DNA of 64,000 nucleotides, from NCBI GenBank assembly GCA_016209885.1, contig JACQVF010000060.1:36636-100635 (forward strand). The letters are read 5' to 3'. The notes under the pieces are model-generated. The model worked only from the letters and a program-made list of their open reading frames with translations, was not told the DNA's origin and made no database searches. This stretch comes from Gemmatimonadota bacterium (GTDB lineage Bacteria; Gemmatimonadota; Gemmatimonadetes; Longimicrobiales; Gaopeijiaceae). This document shows, one piece after another, positions 8,320 through 15,975 of this stretch (within the stretch, counting starts at the first letter, position 1; each line of letters starts with the position of its first letter). The position numbers and the translations under genes are program-made.

Positions 8320-9531
8320 CTACTCGCCTACTCGCCCCCTCGTCCGCCATCTCTCCCTCGCCGGCCCGGTCTCCCTCGCCGGCCCGGAGACAAGGACGGC
8401 GATGCGTTTCATGTCCTTCCCGTATCGCTGCATTCGCCGGAACTCGGAGACCGGCACCGCCACGTGCCTGCCCCGGCGGTTGTTCCTGAGGTAGAAGGCC
8501 TCGTAGGGGTCGTGGAAGTAGACGTTCTTCCCGTCGACGCCGCTGACCACCACCCAGTGGGGCGCGCGCACGCCGTGGAGGCGGTACGTGCTGATGAGCA
8601 CGATAGGCACCGCGCGGCGCCGCAGCACCTCGACCATCTCCTCCAGCGGGAAAACGGAATGCTCCAAATGCACGCCGAGCTCGAGAGCCCGGGCACGGAG
8701 CTCCTGGTGCACCAGGCGGATCACGGCGCGTTTCTCGGGCTTGCGCACGCTGGAGAGGAACGGGATGCGCCCGTCCGACAGATACACGCTCGCCCGATGA
8801 CCCCGGTGGCGCGCCGCTAGCGCCAGGCCGAAGGGATCACAGCCACCGATCCCGGACGTCATATAGACGAGCGTCGCCTCCTTCCAGAGCGTGAGCTCCA
8901 GCGAGCGGCTGAGCCGCAGGCCGCGGTCGAGATACTTCATCGCCATCATGAGGCAGGCCGGACCGCAGGTGAACTCGAGGCTCTGGCGGTAGTACGGAAC
9001 GTCCAGCAAGATGCCCGAACGCCGTTCTGCCGCCGGCCGCGGCCGCGGCCCGCCGCTCGGCGGAAGTCGAAGCGGTTTCTCCATCCGCAGACCGTCATTT
9101 CCCCCTTCGTAGTACGCGGGCAGATATTCGGTGACGCGGTAACCCCGCCGTTCGTAGAATCGACGAGCCCGCACGTTGTCCACCCGCACTTCGAGCGTCA
9201 TGCGCTCGCAGGCGCGGCGCCGCGCCTCGAGCTCGCAGGTGGACAAGAGCTTCCTCCCGAGGCCGAGCCTCCGAAACTTCGGATGGACGACAATGGAGTA
9301 GAGGTGCCCGACCCGCGATCCTTCCCGCCACAGCATGATGGCCGCGCCCTGGGGCGCTCCGTTCGCTTCCACCAGCCAGGTCGTGGCGTTCGCCCGGGTG
9401 AGCAGATGGCGGATCTGCTGGCGATCGAAGCGGTCGGCGCTGAAGCCCTCCCATTCGAGCCGGAAAAGCGCCTCCGCATGCGCACCGGTCGCCTTCCGGA
9501 TTCGCGAGCGCCCGCGCGACGCGGTGGCCAT
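8320..9531 (-). CDS. GNAT N-acetyltransferase fused to C39-like cysteine peptidase
   Basis: A two-domain protein of 403 residues. Residues about 10-155 are a GNAT domain of RimI type with the acetyl-CoA loop VVHPKFRRLGLGRKLL (81-96) and NVRARRFYERRGY. Residues about 172-380 are a papain-like C39-type peptidase: Gln183 and catalytic Cys189 in YRQSLEFTCGPACLM, His325 in APHWVVV, Asp341 in FHDPYE. No signal peptide or ABC exporter accompanies it, so it is not a classic double-glycine leader peptidase. It starts 3 bp after the ATP-grasp gene ends, as last gene of a three-gene operon. An 18-bp tandem duplication (8352-8387) makes the C-terminal GPARET repeat. Function: acetylation and cleavage or ligation of an unknown peptide, inferred from domains. 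Confidence 0.88.
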   Translation of the reverse strand: MATASRGRSRIRKATGAHAEALFRLEWEGFSADRFDRQQIRHLLTRANATTWLVEANGAPQGAAIMLWREGSRVGHLYSIVVHPKFRRLGLGRKLLSTCELEARRRACERMTLEVRVDNVRARRFYERRGYRVTEYLPAYYEGGNDGLRMEKPLRLPPSGGPRPRPAAERRSGILLDVPYYRQSLEFTCGPACLMMAMKYLDRGLRLSRSLELTLWKEATLVYMTSGIGGCDPFGLALAARHRGHRASVYLSDGRIPFLSSVRKPEKRAVIRLVHQELRARALELGVHLEHSVFPLEEMVEVLRRRAVPIVLISTYRLHGVRAPHWVVVSGVDGKNVYFHDPYEAFYLRNNRRGRHVAVPVSEFRRMQRYGKDMKRIAVLVSGPARETGPARERWRTRGRVGE

Positions 9532-9534
9532 CGC

Positions 9535-10419
9535 CTATCCCCACTCTCCTACAAGATAGCGAATCACCCGCTCGTACACATGCGGCGCACTCACGTCCTC
9601 TTCCGCCGCGTTGATCGTGGGATTGTCGTTGACCTCGATGACCACGTATTCGTCGCCCACCTGCTTGAGGTCAACCCCGTAGAGGCCGCGCCCGATGGCC
9701 GCCGCCGCGCACGTGGCAACCTCCAGGACCCGGGGGTTCACCCGCGCCACGGGCACGGACTGCACGTCACCGTACACGACGCGCCCGTTCGCCATGTAGG
9801 AAAGCACCTTCCAGCGCTTCTTCGGGATCATATAGCGACAAACGAACAGCGGCTCGCCCGCCAGCACGCACACCCGCCAGTCGAACTCCGACGGTACGAA
9901 CCGCTGGGCGACGACGAGGTCGGCTCGCCGGAGATAGCGGCGCGAGAGGCTCACGAAATCGAGGGGCTCCGACACTCGGTCCACGTACATGGAGAAACTC
10001 GAGTACGGCGCCTTAAGGACCAGCGGGCTCCCCATGTCGCGGAGCAGCTCGCGCCCGCGCTCGGGCGTGAGCTCGGACGGACGCAGGAACGCGGTCTCCG
10101 GGATCGGCACGCCGGCCCGCCGCAGGTGGCTGTACATGTTCACCTTGTCGCAACAGGTGACGATGGAGTCCGGATCGTCGATCACCCGCAGCCCGTGCAA
10201 CTCGGCCATGCGGGCCGCTACGTACGCCGAGTTCAGCGGGTCGGTGAGCGCGCGAATGAAGAGGGCATCGTAGTCAGGGATCTTGTACATGTCCGGGCGG
10301 AAGAGCACATCCAGGCGGTGGCCCAGCCGCTGGGCCACCTGCCCTAACCGCATGAGTGCGCCCATCTCCTCCGAGCGCGTCACCGTGTACCGCTCGATGA
10401 ATACGGCTATGTCGGCCAT
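9535..10419 (-). CDS. RimK-like ATP-grasp ligase
   Basis: An ATP-dependent carboxylate-amine ligase, the family of RimK, which adds glutamates to ribosomal protein S6. The 294-residue chain contains the ATP-grasp core: Lys136 in LVLKAPYSSFSMYVD, the FDWRVCVLAGEPLFVCRY segment (about 179-195), and the metal ligands Asp250, Glu262 and Asn264 in YGVDLKQ and VIEVNDNPTIN. I start at the ATG at 10419 because homology begins at MADIAVFIERY; a longer frame upstream lies inside the preceding gene. It overlaps the RLAN gene by 13 bp. In many bacteria the RLAN domain and this ligase are one polypeptide; here they are separate. Confidence 0.88.
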   Translation of the reverse strand: MADIAVFIERYTVTRSEEMGALMRLGQVAQRLGHRLDVLFRPDMYKIPDYDALFIRALTDPLNSAYVAARMAELHGLRVIDDPDSIVTCCDKVNMYSHLRRAGVPIPETAFLRPSELTPERGRELLRDMGSPLVLKAPYSSFSMYVDRVSEPLDFVSLSRRYLRRADLVVAQRFVPSEFDWRVCVLAGEPLFVCRYMIPKKRWKVLSYMANGRVVYGDVQSVPVARVNPRVLEVATCAAAAIGRGLYGVDLKQVGDEYVVIEVNDNPTINAAEEDVSAPHVYERVIRYLVGEWG

Positions 10420-11027
10420 TGCACCTCTCGATGGATGAGCGCGAGCTCCCGGCGGTGCAGCCGCTGGTGGGAGAGCGGATACACAGCGCTCGGGAGCGGG
10501 ATGCCGGCAGGGGGCACGATGACGCGCACGCGCGCAATGGGTATGCGGAAGAGGTTCCACAACGCGGCGGCCAGCTCACGGTAACGCGGGGAGGCAGAGC
10601 GACCCAGCACGCAGCGGAACCAGCCGACCCGCGCCCCGTCGGGTAGTTCCTGACAGCACATCGCGTACGTGAAGTTTCGGGTGAGGGACCGGGCCATGCG
10701 CTGCTGCTGTGACGGCTTGCGCACCACCGCGTGCCGGGACATGAACGGGTTGATGGGATCGATGACGACGGGCGGCTCGAAGTAGTCGTTCGTAACGTAG
10801 TACTCGGGGACCGCAAGCCCGGCGAGCCGCGCCTTCTCCAGGAACAGCGGTGTCACGTATGCGTCGAGGATCTCCTTACACGTCGGGTGCACCCGCATCC
10901 CGTCAGCCTCCGCCTGCTGCGAGAAGTAGTAGCCGGTGGTCAGGTAGTCGTAGTCGCCGGCCAGGTTCAGGTAGCAGCCGGAAGGCTCGTGGTAGGCGAT
11001 GAGCTGCTCGAGTCGTAAGCGAACCAT
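10407..11027 (-). CDS. RLAN-type (RimK-like ligase N-terminal) domain protein
   Basis: A 206-residue protein matching the alpha/beta domain usually found fused in front of RimK-like ATP-grasp ligases. Recognisable segments are DYDYLTTGYYFSQQAEADGMRVHPT, TPLFLEKARLAGLAVPEYYV and RMARSLTRNFTYAMCCQELPDG. It is the first gene of the cassette and overlaps the ligase start by 13 bp, so the two are probably made in equal amounts and act as one split enzyme. It likely binds the acceptor substrate; this role is not proven for the family. The start ATG is 24 bp from the stop of the sugar dehydrogenase gene on the same strand. Confidence 0.72.
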   Translation of the reverse strand: MVRLRLEQLIAYHEPSGCYLNLAGDYDYLTTGYYFSQQAEADGMRVHPTCKEILDAYVTPLFLEKARLAGLAVPEYYVTNDYFEPPVVIDPINPFMSRHAVVRKPSQQQRMARSLTRNFTYAMCCQELPDGARVGWFRCVLGRSASPRYRELAAALWNLFRIPIARVRVIVPPAGIPLPSAVYPLSHQRLHRRELALIHREVQWPT

Positions 11028-11051
11028 CGTCAGGCAATTCAGGAAGTGGAG

Positions 11052-12230
11052 TCAGCGGGTGGCGACCAGACGATAGACTCGGCCGCTGGACGAAAGGACA
11101 TAGAGCTCGCGCTGCGCATCTTCCCCGAACGAGGTGATGCGCCCGACGTCGCCCACCTCCCAGCGTCGGATCTCGGATGCAGCACCGTCCCGGTGGCGGA
11201 AGCTACGGATCCAGCCGCCGCACCAGTCACCGTAGAAGTAGTGGCCGACCACCGCCGGGATACGGGCGCCGTGGTATACGTGTCCGCCCGTCACGGAGCA
11301 CCCATCGTCATGGCCGTACTCCAACACGGGGAGCACGAGCCCCGTGCGGTCGCACGCCGGTGCCACGAAGCAATGGGCGCCCTCCATGATGCTCCAGCCG
11401 AAGTTGAGCCCCGCGCGGCTCGCGGACACGACGTTCACCTCTTCCCACAGGTTCTGTCCCACGTCGGCGATGTAGAGGAGGCCGGCCTCGCGGTCGAAGG
11501 TGAAGCGCCAGGGGTTGCGGAGCCCGATCGCCCAGATCTCGCCGCGCGCACCGGCCATCCCGACAAACGGGTTGTCCGGCGGCACGGCGTATGGGTCACC
11601 GCGATTCACGTCGATGCGGAGGAGCGCGCCCAGGAGGGTGCCGCGGTTCTGCCCGTGCCCGAGGGGGTCACCGGCGCTGCCGCCGTCGCCCATCCCGATG
11701 TAGAGCATGCCATCGGGCCCGAAGACGACGAGGCCGCCGTTGTGGTTCGCGAACGGCTGGTCCACATGGAGGATCAGCTTCGCGGATCCGGGATCCGCCA
11801 GGTTCGGATCCCGAGAAACGAAGTAGCGCTCGACCCGAGTGTCGCCCTCGAGGTCTGTATAGTTGACGTAGAACTGGCCGTTCGCCGCGTAGTTCGGGTG
11901 GAAGGCGAGGCTGAGGAGCCCGCGCTCGCCGCCGCTCCGAACCCGGTCCCGGAGGTCGAGAAACGGTGCGGCGAGCACGCGGCCGTCCGGCTCGATGATG
12001 CGAATGCGCCCTGCCTGCTCGACCACGAACAGCCGGCGATCGGACGCCGGGGCCGTGAGGTGCACCGGGTCCACGAAGCCGCTGGCCACCACCTGGGCCA
12101 GGATGTTCGCTGTTGGCGCGGAGTCCCCGTCTGCGGCGGAAGAGTCGGAGCAGCCGCCGGCCAGGGCGCTGCACAGCGCGGCCCCCGCGACCACGGCAGG
12201 GCGCCGGCTCTGTGGGATCCCACGGCGCAC
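11052..12230 (-). CDS. PQQ-type glucose/sorbosone dehydrogenase-like lipoprotein
   Basis: A six-bladed beta-propeller of the GSDH family, related to soluble PQQ glucose dehydrogenase and Yli/AldF-like aldose dehydrogenases. The signature is clear: VEQAGRIRII, GERGLLSLAFHPNY, ANHNGGLVVFGPDGMLYIGMGDGG, GLRNPWRFTFD, IADVGQNLWEEVN. It would oxidise sugars in the periplasm with PQQ, though many homologues have no proven activity. The signal peptide ends in LAGGC, a lipobox. The start is uncertain: GTG at 12230 gives a compact lipoprotein signal, and GTG 12260 or ATG 12362 are alternatives; none has a good ribosome site. No pqq genes are in the window. Confidence 0.82.
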   Translation of the reverse strand: MRRGIPQSRRPAVVAGAALCSALAGGCSDSSAADGDSAPTANILAQVVASGFVDPVHLTAPASDRRLFVVEQAGRIRIIEPDGRVLAAPFLDLRDRVRSGGERGLLSLAFHPNYAANGQFYVNYTDLEGDTRVERYFVSRDPNLADPGSAKLILHVDQPFANHNGGLVVFGPDGMLYIGMGDGGSAGDPLGHGQNRGTLLGALLRIDVNRGDPYAVPPDNPFVGMAGARGEIWAIGLRNPWRFTFDREAGLLYIADVGQNLWEEVNVVSASRAGLNFGWSIMEGAHCFVAPACDRTGLVLPVLEYGHDDGCSVTGGHVYHGARIPAVVGHYFYGDWCGGWIRSFRHRDGAASEIRRWEVGDVGRITSFGEDAQRELYVLSSSGRVYRLVATR

Positions 12231-12255
12231 GAGTCGGGCGCGCACGAGTCGGGCG
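12226..12255. repeat. 15-bp tandem duplication at the start of the dehydrogenase gene
   Basis: CGCACGAGTCGGGCG occurs twice in succession, with a partial third copy (CGCAC). It overlaps all candidate GTG start codons of the sugar dehydrogenase, repeating VRARL in frame. Slippage here could change which start is used. Confidence 0.6.
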
Positions 12256-12502
12256 CGCACGCTCAGCCGTCGGGGCACGCCCGCCAAGCGGTGGGCGTGC
12301 CCCCGGCGGGCGGACCCCCCGCCCGGGTGTCGCTCTCGAAACGATTGGGCAGCTGCAAGCATCTTCGGTCGGGCTGCAACCCTATGGTGCCGGGCACGCT
12401 CCCGCAAGGACCCCCGGGTCCCCGGGGGAGCGGCGGCGGCACGGCCCTCTTCGGCGCAGCCGGTCACGGGCCCGCAAGGACACCGGTCGCCGGACTCGGC
12501 GC

Positions 12503-13051
12503 TCACGGCGCGGACAGAAGGTCGCGCTCGACGAGGTCGGCGAGGCGCGCGGAGAGTGTGGGGTCGTCTGCGTCGAAGATGGGGCAGGGGGCCTGGAAGC
12601 CCGGCGCGTCCGTGACGATGGCGAGGTAGCGGCCGATCTCGTGGGCGCGGGCAGGGTCGTACACCGGCTCCGGGTGCGCGGCCCGCCGGTAGATCTCGAT
12701 CTTGGGCAGCCGCTCCCGCTTGTACCCTTCGGCCACCACGATCTCCGCGTCCCAGAGGAATCGGCGTACGATCTCCTCGAGGCCCATCTCTCCGGCGGGC
12801 CCCCACCCGCCCACGACGGCCAGATCCTGCGGCCCGGCCAGGACCACGCGTCGGGCGCCGCCTTCATGGCGGTGCCGCCAGGAGTCGGAGCCCGGCGTGT
12901 CCAGGTCGAACCCGTGTCCGTGCTTCACCGTCATCACGCGGCGGCCACGGGCCGCCAGCTCCGCAACGAGCTTCACCGCGAGCGTCGTCTTCCCCGACTT
13001 CTTCTTCCCGACAATGCAGACGACGGCCGGCAAGGACGAATCGGTCGTCAT
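12503..13051 (-). CDS. mobB: Molybdopterin-guanine dinucleotide biosynthesis protein B
   Basis: P-loop GTPase that assists MobA in forming the guanine dinucleotide form of the molybdenum cofactor. The Walker A loop GKKKSGKTT is at about residues 16-24, followed by the MobB-specific VKHGHGFDLDTPGSDSWRHRHEGGA and VVAEGYKRERLPKIEIYR. The chain is 182 residues. The ATG overlaps the mobA stop as ATGA, so the two are coupled. Confidence 0.94.
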   Translation of the reverse strand: MTTDSSLPAVVCIVGKKKSGKTTLAVKLVAELAARGRRVMTVKHGHGFDLDTPGSDSWRHRHEGGARRVVLAGPQDLAVVGGWGPAGEMGLEEIVRRFLWDAEIVVAEGYKRERLPKIEIYRRAAHPEPVYDPARAHEIGRYLAIVTDAPGFQAPCPIFDADDPTLSARLADLVERDLLSAP

Positions 13052-13779
13052 GGTGATCCGCGCTGCGGTTCCGGGGAGCCGGGATCGGGCGGCGCGGCCG
13101 CGATCCGCTCCGCGCGCTCGAGGTCCGCACGGCTGTTCACGTTGAGGAAGGGGGTGCCCGCGGGTCCCAGGCGCTCCACCTCGGCGGCCGGGATCTTCCG
13201 CACCCGCACCTGGTCGAGAAACGCCACGGCGGCCAGCGCCCGCCGCTCGAGCGCCGCCTCGATGGCCGGCAGGCACCGGACGGAGTAATAGGCGCAGAGC
13301 GGCTCCACCCCGCGGGGACCACCGCTCTCGGGGAGTACGGCCTCGGCGCCATCGGCCTCAGCGAGCAGCCGACGCACAAGCGGAGAGGTCACGAAGGGCA
13401 TATCGCAGGCGAGGACGACCGCGCCGGGCGCGCCCTCTTCGCGGGCCCAGAGGAGGGCGGTGCAGATGCCGCCCAGCGGGCCCCGCACGGAGCCGGCATC
13501 AGGGCGCACCGGCACGCCCAAACCTCCGTAGCGCTCGAGGTCGTTCGCGACGATCACCGCGCGAAGCCCGGCCCCTTGCAGCGCCGCCAGCACCCGGTCG
13601 ATGATGGGCCGACCACCCACCATGGCGAACGCCTTCGGCGCACCGTACCGCCGGTTTCCGCCGCCGGCCAGGATCACGCCCAGCGGCCTCCCGCGGGTGC
13701 TGCCCTCACGCGCCACGGATCCGGCCGTCTCCCGGGAGACGCGCGTGGCCCATCCCGTGCCTGGAGCCGGAGCCCACAC
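13048..13779 (-). CDS. mobA: Molybdenum cofactor guanylyltransferase
   Basis: Transfers GMP to molybdopterin. The nucleotidyltransferase motif is LAGGGNRRYGAPKAF, close to the family LAGGxSxRxGxxKA; later motifs are LGGICTAL, VVLACDMPFV and FLNVNSRADLERAE. The N terminus (about 33 residues before GVILAGGG) is longer than usual. The listed GTG start gives 243 residues, and a GTG at 13716 (222 residues) is a good alternative. Cofactor from this pair could supply the MsrP-like enzyme, although MsrP itself uses the undecorated form. Confidence 0.93.
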   Translation of the reverse strand: MWAPAPGTGWATRVSRETAGSVAREGSTRGRPLGVILAGGGNRRYGAPKAFAMVGGRPIIDRVLAALQGAGLRAVIVANDLERYGGLGVPVRPDAGSVRGPLGGICTALLWAREEGAPGAVVLACDMPFVTSPLVRRLLAEADGAEAVLPESGGPRGVEPLCAYYSVRCLPAIEAALERRALAAVAFLDQVRVRKIPAAEVERLGPAGTPFLNVNSRADLERAERIAAAPPDPGSPEPQRGSP

Positions 13780-14086
13780 AATGGTCGGCGACGGAGCCGC
13801 CGTGCGTCGTGTGCCGCGCGTTTGGCTGTGATGATGGCATCGCTTCTCTTAATATTGCGGCGCCCAGGCGGCGAAAACAGACTCCATCCGGCTTCCCGCG
13901 CTCGCGTGCTCACCTGCTCACGTGTTCTCCCGGACTGCCGGGGATCGATATGCAGGATGCCGCCGGCCTTGCGCAGCAACCTCCCGGGGTTGCAGCGTAC
14001 GGCGCTCGATCACCGGAGACTCAGTCCTCGGCGCCGGCCCGGGCCCACCCCGGCGGCAAGCCGGTGCTCTCACCCGGAGGCTCGAA
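13780..14086. other. Gene-free divergent region
   Basis: Lies between mobA (minus) and a small membrane protein gene (plus). It should hold both promoters. I see a GGAGG ribosome site at 14076-14080 but no convincing promoter, hairpin or repeat. Confidence 0.4.
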
Positions 14087-14416
14087 ATGCAGATCCTTCC
14101 TATTGATGTAGTGTCCCTGGTGTCCGCGTTCATGGGGATCCTCGTAGTTCTCATCCCGATCGCGGGGCTCACGCTCCGATTCGCGCTCAAGCCTTTCGTC
14201 GAGTCGCTCGGCCGCTGGATGGAGGCGCGTGGTGCGCGGGAGGAGGTCGAGCTCGTGAGCCGGCGCGTCGCGTTCCTGGAGCAGCAGCTCGAGAGCGTGG
14301 AAGCCACGGTGCAGCGGCTGGCGGAAGCGACCGAGTTCGACCGTCAGCTTCGTGCGAGCCAGGGTCGCCCGCCACAGCGGGAGGCGCCAGCGCTACCTAC
14401 CGGGTCACCCCGGTGA
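14087..14416 (+). CDS. Small membrane protein with coiled coil
   Basis: A 109-residue protein with one strongly hydrophobic N-terminal segment (about residues 8-30), a charged amphipathic stretch, a likely coiled coil (about 50-85, REEVELVSRRVAFLEQQLESVEATVQRL) and a proline-rich tail. I recognise no family with certainty. Its shape suggests a bitopic scaffold. The ATG is preceded by GGAGG, and its stop overlaps the GTG of the downstream phosphodiesterase gene, so the two are coupled. Confidence 0.7.
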   Translation: MQILPIDVVSLVSAFMGILVVLIPIAGLTLRFALKPFVESLGRWMEARGAREEVELVSRRVAFLEQQLESVEATVQRLAEATEFDRQLRASQGRPPQREAPALPTGSPR

Positions 14417-15243
14417 GTCAGATCACGGGACGCGGGCCCGTGGACTCGCCTCCGGGAGCGCAGGAACCGGCCAAGCGTGACCGGCCTAGCGTGGAGGTCA
14501 TCGCCCACCGCGGCTACAGCGGCATCGCGCCGGAGAACACGCTGGCCGCGTTCGAGGAAGCGATCTCGTGGAACGTGGACGGCCTCGAGTGGGACGTACG
14601 CGTAAGCGCCGACAGCGTGCCGGTCGTCATCCACGACGAGACCGTGGACCGCACAACGGACGGCTCCGGCTTGGTAGGGGGCATGACGTTCGACGAGCTG
14701 CGTCGCCTGGACGCCGGGAGCTGGTTCGCACCGGAGTTCCGCGGCGAACGTATCCCATCGCTGGACGAGGCACTGGCGGCGGCCGCCGGCCGCGTGCCGC
14801 AGATCTACCCGGAGATCAAGGGGATCCGTGGAGAGGCGGATATCCCGAGGATCCTGGAGCCGATCGATGCCCACGCCTTCGCGGACGCGTGCATCATCAT
14901 CTCGCTGGACTGGGACATCCTGCGGTGGGTGCGCCGGTCGAACCCGCAGATCATGATCGGCTTCATCGTGGAGCGCAGGTCGCGCTACCACGACGCACTG
15001 CGGGAAGCCGCCGATGACGGCCGCGCGATCCTGGCCTGCGATTACACGATCCTGCTCAAGGAGCCGCGGCTGGTGGAAGAGGCGCGGGTGCAGGGGATCA
15101 CCCTCGGCGTCTGGACGGTGAACAACGTGGAGGACGCCGAACGGCTCATCGAGCTGGGCGTGACGCGGCTCACCACGAACGAGGTGGCCAGGCTGCTCCA
15201 GCACCTCGGCCACGGGCACGCCGGTCGGGGGCCCGGGCCCTAG
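14413..15243 (+). CDS. Glycerophosphodiester phosphodiesterase, UgpQ/GlpQ family
   Basis: Hydrolyses glycerophosphodiesters (deacylated phospholipids) to glycerol-3-phosphate and an alcohol, using a TIM barrel with a divalent metal. Motifs: the catalytic AHRGYSGIAPENTLAAF (His and Arg), GLEWDVRVSADSVPVVIHDETVDRTTDG with the metal-binding Glu/Asp and second catalytic His, then YPEIKG and LGVWTVNN. The 276-residue chain has no signal peptide, so it is cytosolic like UgpQ. It starts at a GTG overlapping the preceding stop. Confidence 0.93.
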   Translation: MSQITGRGPVDSPPGAQEPAKRDRPSVEVIAHRGYSGIAPENTLAAFEEAISWNVDGLEWDVRVSADSVPVVIHDETVDRTTDGSGLVGGMTFDELRRLDAGSWFAPEFRGERIPSLDEALAAAAGRVPQIYPEIKGIRGEADIPRILEPIDAHAFADACIIISLDWDILRWVRRSNPQIMIGFIVERRSRYHDALREAADDGRAILACDYTILLKEPRLVEEARVQGITLGVWTVNNVEDAERLIELGVTRLTTNEVARLLQHLGHGHAGRGPGP

Positions 15244-15260
15244 CAGGTCGCTCAACAACT

Positions 15261-15974
15261 TCAGCCACCTGCTCTAGTACCTCGCGGCGGAAGGCCGCGT
15301 GCATTCGAGCGCTTCGCCGTATCGGCGGCGGGGAGCGGCGTCCCGCTGGACGACACTCCCAACCGCCGGGTTCCGTCCCCCTGGTAGACGTAGCGGAACG
15401 TGAGGCAGCCCGCGCTGGCCCCGGGACAGTAGTAGCTCACGATCTGGAGCTTCGCGTACCGTCCGTCGGCGGTCCGCACGGCGTAGACGCGCGGCTTGGG
15501 CGTGAGCAGGTGGCTGGTAAACCCATAGTCGTACCACCGCTCGATGACCGGGTTCACGGTGTCACGGCCGGCGCGGTTCAGAGCGTAGCCGGCCTCGGGC
15601 ACGACGCCAACGGAGTCGAACGGCACGCGGCCGAGATCCAGCACGCCGCCCTGGCCGCTGAACCCCGGGCCCCCGTTCACGATGATGTGGTGGCGCCGCA
15701 ACGCCAGATCCCAGTCCAGCGCTCCGGGCCGCTCGACCGCGGAGGCGCGCGAGAAGTCGAAGTAGCGCCAGGCATCCTGCGAGGACGCGTCCACGGTGTA
15801 GGAAAGCGGGCCCACCCGTGCCGCGCCGACCTCGGCGGGCGCCGCGGGCGTGGGCGCGAATGCCAGCGGCGTCGGACGACGGAGCGAAGCGACGACAAGA
15901 GCCCCGGCCGCGGCGAAGATTGCAGCGGCCAGCGCCCCAGGAAGGACGTACGCGCGAAGCCGCCCGAGCCCCAC
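15261..15974 (-). CDS. HmuY-like heme-binding family protein, membrane-anchored
   Basis: HmuY proteins bind heme outside the cell for delivery to TonB-dependent receptors. This 237-residue protein has an N-terminal hydrophobic anchor (about residues 10-30) without a lipobox. The family core includes WRYFDFSRASAV, DWDLALRRHHIIVNGGPG, PVIERWYDYGFTSHLL, YAVRTADGRYAKLQIVSYYCPG and LTFRYVYQGDG. The last 17 or so residues (RSNARGLPPRGTRAGG) are encoded by a 29-bp sequence repeated at 36285, so the natural end may have been replaced. No heme receptor gene is adjacent. It converges with the phosphodiesterase gene 17 bp away. Confidence 0.8.
   Translation of the reverse strand: MGLGRLRAYVLPGALAAAIFAAAGALVVASLRRPTPLAFAPTPAAPAEVGAARVGPLSYTVDASSQDAWRYFDFSRASAVERPGALDWDLALRRHHIIVNGGPGFSGQGGVLDLGRVPFDSVGVVPEAGYALNRAGRDTVNPVIERWYDYGFTSHLLTPKPRVYAVRTADGRYAKLQIVSYYCPGASAGCLTFRYVYQGDGTRRLGVSSSGTPLPAADTAKRSNARGLPPRGTRAGG
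15282..15310. repeat. Dispersed 29-bp repeat, copy 1
   Basis: TCGCGGCGGA, three variable bases, then CCGCGTGCATTCGAGC. The same 29-bp sequence, 26 of 29 identical, is at 36285-36313. Here it lies inside the last codons of the HmuY-like gene; there it forms part of an intergenic inverted repeat. Two copies at gene 3' ends suggest a small dispersed element. Confidence 0.7.
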
Positions 15975-15975
15975 T

